From Pelobates cultripes (lineage: Eukaryota; Chordata; Amphibia; Anura; Pelobatidae): a DNA stretch of 64,000 bases. Of the stretch, positions 60,809-64,000 are shown one piece after another. A model generated the notes under the pieces. It saw nothing but the letters and a program-made list of their open reading frames with translations. It did no database searches and was not told the DNA's origin. The DNA lies in the NCBI GenBank assembly GCA_933207985.1, contig OW240916.1, positions 261,882,897 to 261,946,896 on the forward strand, given 5' to 3'. A program made the position numbers and the translations under genes. Position 1 is the stretch's first letter. Each line of letters begins with the position of its first letter.

Positions 60809-60880
60809 GACACCAGTCGGTTGTGTTGTGCCGGAACCGACAAGGCAGTAGGCCTGTAATAAAGAGGGCAAAAAGGAAGT
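60809..60880 (-). mobile_element. DIRS B-repeat fragment, reverse orientation
   Basis: On the minus strand it matches the B repeat of the 41647-46570 element with differences (shared words TACAGGCCTAC, CACAACCGACT, GCCCTCTTT). It is a second, older member of the same or a sister family. Confidence 0.6.
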
Positions 60881-61571
60881 GTACCATACAAGATTTATTC
60901 ATACTTTACAACAACAATTATTTCAACAATCTGCAAGCTATTAGACCACTGTAATACAGAGAGAAAAATACCATCTTCAAAAATACAATTTGTTACTGTG
61001 CCACTTAATGCACCATTTTTGGTGACAATCGTGCAGCAGATTGTGCAGGTATTGATGTGGGTGGGGATTTTTATGCAGCGGAGTGAACTAATACAGCATG
61101 GATTGGGGTTAATACAGCAGGTGTGGAGTTTATTATTATAAATTCATGTTCTACCCTGAATTCAAGGATTTGGCATCATAATGTAAATTAAATGATACAT
61201 TAGCATATCTCCCTATGAATTGGGATGCCAGTGGGAGGGAGGTAAAGTTGGCAGGCCAGTAAAGAGATTGTGTCACTAGCTATGCACCCCAAGGTAGCGG
61301 ACCTGCATAAAAAGGGGGCGGGTCCATCAGAGTTAATGGCAGGTCAGGCTGAATGTCTATCATGTAAGTCATCTAACTGAGTGCAGACCCTGCATTGAGC
61401 ACAGTTTAAGCTCCCTGCAGAGTACTAGTGCCCTAATTATAGCAAGAGATCACCTATTGATGCACTTGTGCTATGAATGTTGGGGAAGGTTCCCTGGTGT
61501 CCCTACAAGTGTGGCACCAGGAAACAAATGCTGGAAGGCAGGAGAGGACTCGAAAATCAGGACTGTCCTGC
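60881..61571. other. Non-coding; weak repeat shared with 5930-6140
   Basis: At 61100-61130 GGGGTTAATACAG and GGTGTGGA recur as at 6003-6030. Otherwise unrecognised. Confidence 0.35.
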
Positions 61572-62210
61572 TTAAAGGGACACTATAGTCACCTGAACAA
61601 CTTCAGCTTAATGAGGTTGTTCAGGTGAGCACTATAGCTCCCTGCAGCCTTTCTCGTGTAAACAATGTATTTTCTGAAAAAATACAGTGTTTGCATTGAA
61701 AGCTAGGAACGCCTCCAGTTGCAGTTACTCAGAGTTAACCAGAGGGACTTGGGAGTTGATGGAGGCATAATATGCCTCCATCCACTCAGATCTGCTGTCA
61801 GCAGATCACAGGGCAGCACTGTGTTCAGCATCCTGTGATTCAATATCTCCTTCCTCTGCATGTAGACACTGAACTTTTCTCATAGAGATTCATTGATTTA
61901 ATTAATCTCTATGAGGAGATGCTGATTGGCCAGGGCTGTGTTTGAATCATGCTGGCTCTGCCCCTGATCTGCCTCTTTGTCAGTCTCAGCCAATCCTATG
62001 GGGAAGCACTGTGATTGGATCAGGCTACCACATGTTAGAAAACTGCTTGTTTTTTTGAGTCTAACAGCATGCAGAGTTACAGCTTCAGGCTTGAATACAG
62101 TAAGATTTTTACTATATTTATGGAGGCATGAGGGGCCCAGGGGGGCTAGATAGTGGTATTAACACTATAGGGTCAGGACCGAATCAAGTTGACCTATAGT
62201 AAACCTTTAA
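61572..62210. mobile_element. TTAA MITE-type element (copy 8)
   Basis: The left end is TTAAAGGGACACTATAGTCA and the right end CTATAGTAAACCTTTAA. The left hairpin is CCTGAACAACTTCA with TGAGGTTGTTCAGG. A palindrome is present (CATAGAGATTCATTGATT with AATTAATCTCTATG). Same subtype as copy 1. Confidence 0.75.
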
Positions 62211-62554
62211 TTTGAGAATCAGGAATTAGGGAGGCATGTATTAGGGTTTACAGTTGGACTTATGGGGTGGTATTCTGCTTGTTTTAGGAGGGGCTTTTGT
62301 AAATATATGTAGAAAGGGCTATACAGTTTACCATTGTGCTGAAGCCCCTGGTCTTTGTGCTATCTAGCAACACCCCTGGTTACGTCACAAGGAGGCAGCA
62401 ACAAATAGAGAGTAACATTTCTTTTTCTTTACATGGAGTGCATACTTTTTTAATTTGTAATATTTTGTATGAACTCATTTTTCATTAAATTGACTCTGCA
62501 TTAACGGTTATACCACTCAGTTAACAATTGGCAGGTGAGGTATTAAAATAATTA

Positions 62555-63841
62555 TGTAACGGATCACCTGGCACCCCGACTGGGTACCTCCATTGATGGA
62601 TGCTCCTAGTGCTTCCCGAGGGCTCCAAGTACTCCACTTGACACCACAAGCACTGCAGACCCCACGAACAACTGCAGCTTGGTTGGGGTCTCGCCGTCTC
62701 CTACCCACCCTGGACCTACGACAAGGCTCCAGGCTCCAGTGGTGAACCTCTCTTCCTTCAGAGAGTGAAGCAGGAACACGCTCTTAAAAGAGCTTAGTGA
62801 TTATACCCAGGGGAGTATACAGCGTATAGCAATCCCCAGTGTGGATGCATCCTTTCTCCACCACACATGAGACAAGGCTCTATGTTGAGGGTAAAACAGG
62901 AACTCAGCAGTCTGAGGGTTTATTGTCTCTTTTATACAGGTTTTCCCACAAGGTTACCACCCACGTGGACCTTGAGGAGCATAGGACACAAAAGTACAAA
63001 GCCAATCAAAACAGGTTTGTACAGATAGACACTCCCAGATAATGTACACAAACCCTCCCCTCTGCCTGTGATACAATTAAACACAATGGACTAACTCAAT
63101 TACCCACAGGCAGAAAACACACATTTTTCACAAAACACAGAAAACACCCCAAAACACCACATATCCCCACAAATTATACATCCCTGGATAGCCCTTTTGA
63201 ACCCCTGCCCTGATCTGTGTGATTTTTTGATATGTTGTTCACCCAGATCGGAGCAGGGGTTCAAACATTTTCTGGAAGTCTCTTTATACCGACCGCAAGC
63301 ATGGCTTTCATGCCCAAAATAGTTCCACAGATTTAGGCTGTGCGGCCAGTCTATCTTCTCCTCTATCCTGGAGATAATTGGCTTAGGTGGCTGTGGTAAC
63401 TTAATTATCTCCATGTACAGGACATATCTCTAAGTCAAAAACTGTTACAAAAACCACATAAAAATACATAATTCATATAATACAATGTTTAACCTATATG
63501 TCCAGCATATCCCCAGATAGCTTGGATCTGAGCGCTCAATATGTCAGAAAAGCGCTCAGATCTCATGAATACAGTTCGATCGTCATGGGGTTAAACAATA
63601 GTAAGGGCTGATGGGAGATTGAGTAGGGACAAAGCAGCCAGTTTAAACTGGTCTGGTAGTGTCCCTGGGACAACGCCCTGCTGGAGAAACAATAGGACAG
63701 GAAAAAGGGGGAAGGGAAGAGGCACATTTTCCCATGGAAGTCACTTTTTAGCATGTTTTTTTTGTAGGGCCCATAGTCTTTGGGGAAAAGGCTGGCCATT
63801 AGTCCTCTCCAAAAACCAGTGGCGAAATTGCTTTCGTCACA
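62555..63841. mobile_element. LTR-like repeat, long copy (probable solo LTR)
   Basis: It begins TGTAACGGATCACCTGGCAC and ends CTTTCGTCACA, with the 5-bp duplication AATTA on both sides (62550-62554 and 63842-63846). TG...CA ends plus a 5-bp duplication fit a solo LTR of about 1.29 kb from a Gypsy- or retrovirus-type element; a short-TIR DNA transposon is the alternative. Shorter relative at 6821-7328. No coding motifs; the open frames inside are featureless. Confidence 0.6.
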
Positions 63842-64000
63842 AATTACATATAGGAAACTGTGGTATGAGGTCAGGCACTTAATGTTTGGAGATCTCACTA
63901 ATGTGTTAGGAGTTAAGCAGTGTGGGCTGGCATGCAAACAATAGGTATCCCCACAACATGATACTCCAAACACCATCATGTTTCACCTCACACAGGTAGA

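Larger units (their letters stand above)
24285..64000 (+). other. HCN1: HCN1 intron 1 (5' part)
   Basis: It begins with the GT donor at 24285-24286. No sequence encoding S1-S3 (the expected exon 2) is seen through the end of the window, so the intron is at least 39.7 kb. Long first introns are usual for HCN1. Everything annotated below lies inside it, assuming the gene is not rearranged. Confidence 0.75.

Noticed and set aside
24285..64000. HCN1 exon 2
   Set aside because: I looked for sequence encoding the S1-S3 region after the donor site and found none; it is presumably beyond the window.

Overview
The window is vertebrate nuclear DNA, most likely from a frog (anuran) with a large, transposon-rich genome. 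It is AT-rich and almost gene-free, its coding traces are eukaryotic retroelement and transposase relics, and it carries short repeat families that I recall only from frogs, such as the TTAA-flanked elements with ends like AGGGACACTATAG. The species cannot be fixed from the sequence. The one host gene I can support is HCN1 (hyperpolarisation-activated cyclic-nucleotide-gated channel 1). Its first coding exon lies at 23941-24284 on the + strand and ends at a clean GT donor. No second exon is visible, so 24285-64000 reads as the start of a very long intron 1, and 1-23940 is upstream flank plus 5' UTR/promoter. Layout: 778-5912 is a 5'-truncated Penelope-like retroelement with reverse transcriptase, a frameshifted GIY-YIG endonuclease and a predicted hammerhead ribozyme, flanked by a 17-bp target duplication. 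6821-7328 is an LTR-like repeat whose longer relative is at 62555-63841. 9537-12657 is a decayed CR1-like LINE on the minus strand with two foldback rearrangements. 16095-16760 is an L1/Tx1-like 3' end. 17129-21392 holds several TTAA MITE-type copies. 23516-24284 is an AT tract, the HCN1 5' region with a CTCF-like site, and exon 1. Inside intron 1 come MITEs (27872, 31618, 35720, 38688, 54752, 61572), an L1-like fragment and an L2 LINE (33238-35603), a GC-rich composite repeat (38539-39760), a DIRS/Ngaro-type element with textbook split direct repeats (41647-46570), two hAT-like MITEs (46971, 47909), an L1-like retroposon (49376-50690), and a Tc1/mariner element with DD37E spacing (58973-60526). 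The most interesting structural threads are four. First, a well-formed hammerhead in the Penelope-like element, plus six weaker hammerhead-like relics, three of which end in (TA)n tracts. Second, a DIRS element whose split repeats are identical while its genes are broken. Third, perfect or near-perfect foldbacks at 11190, 12241 and 57230. Fourth, a TTAA element family with a conserved internal palindrome.
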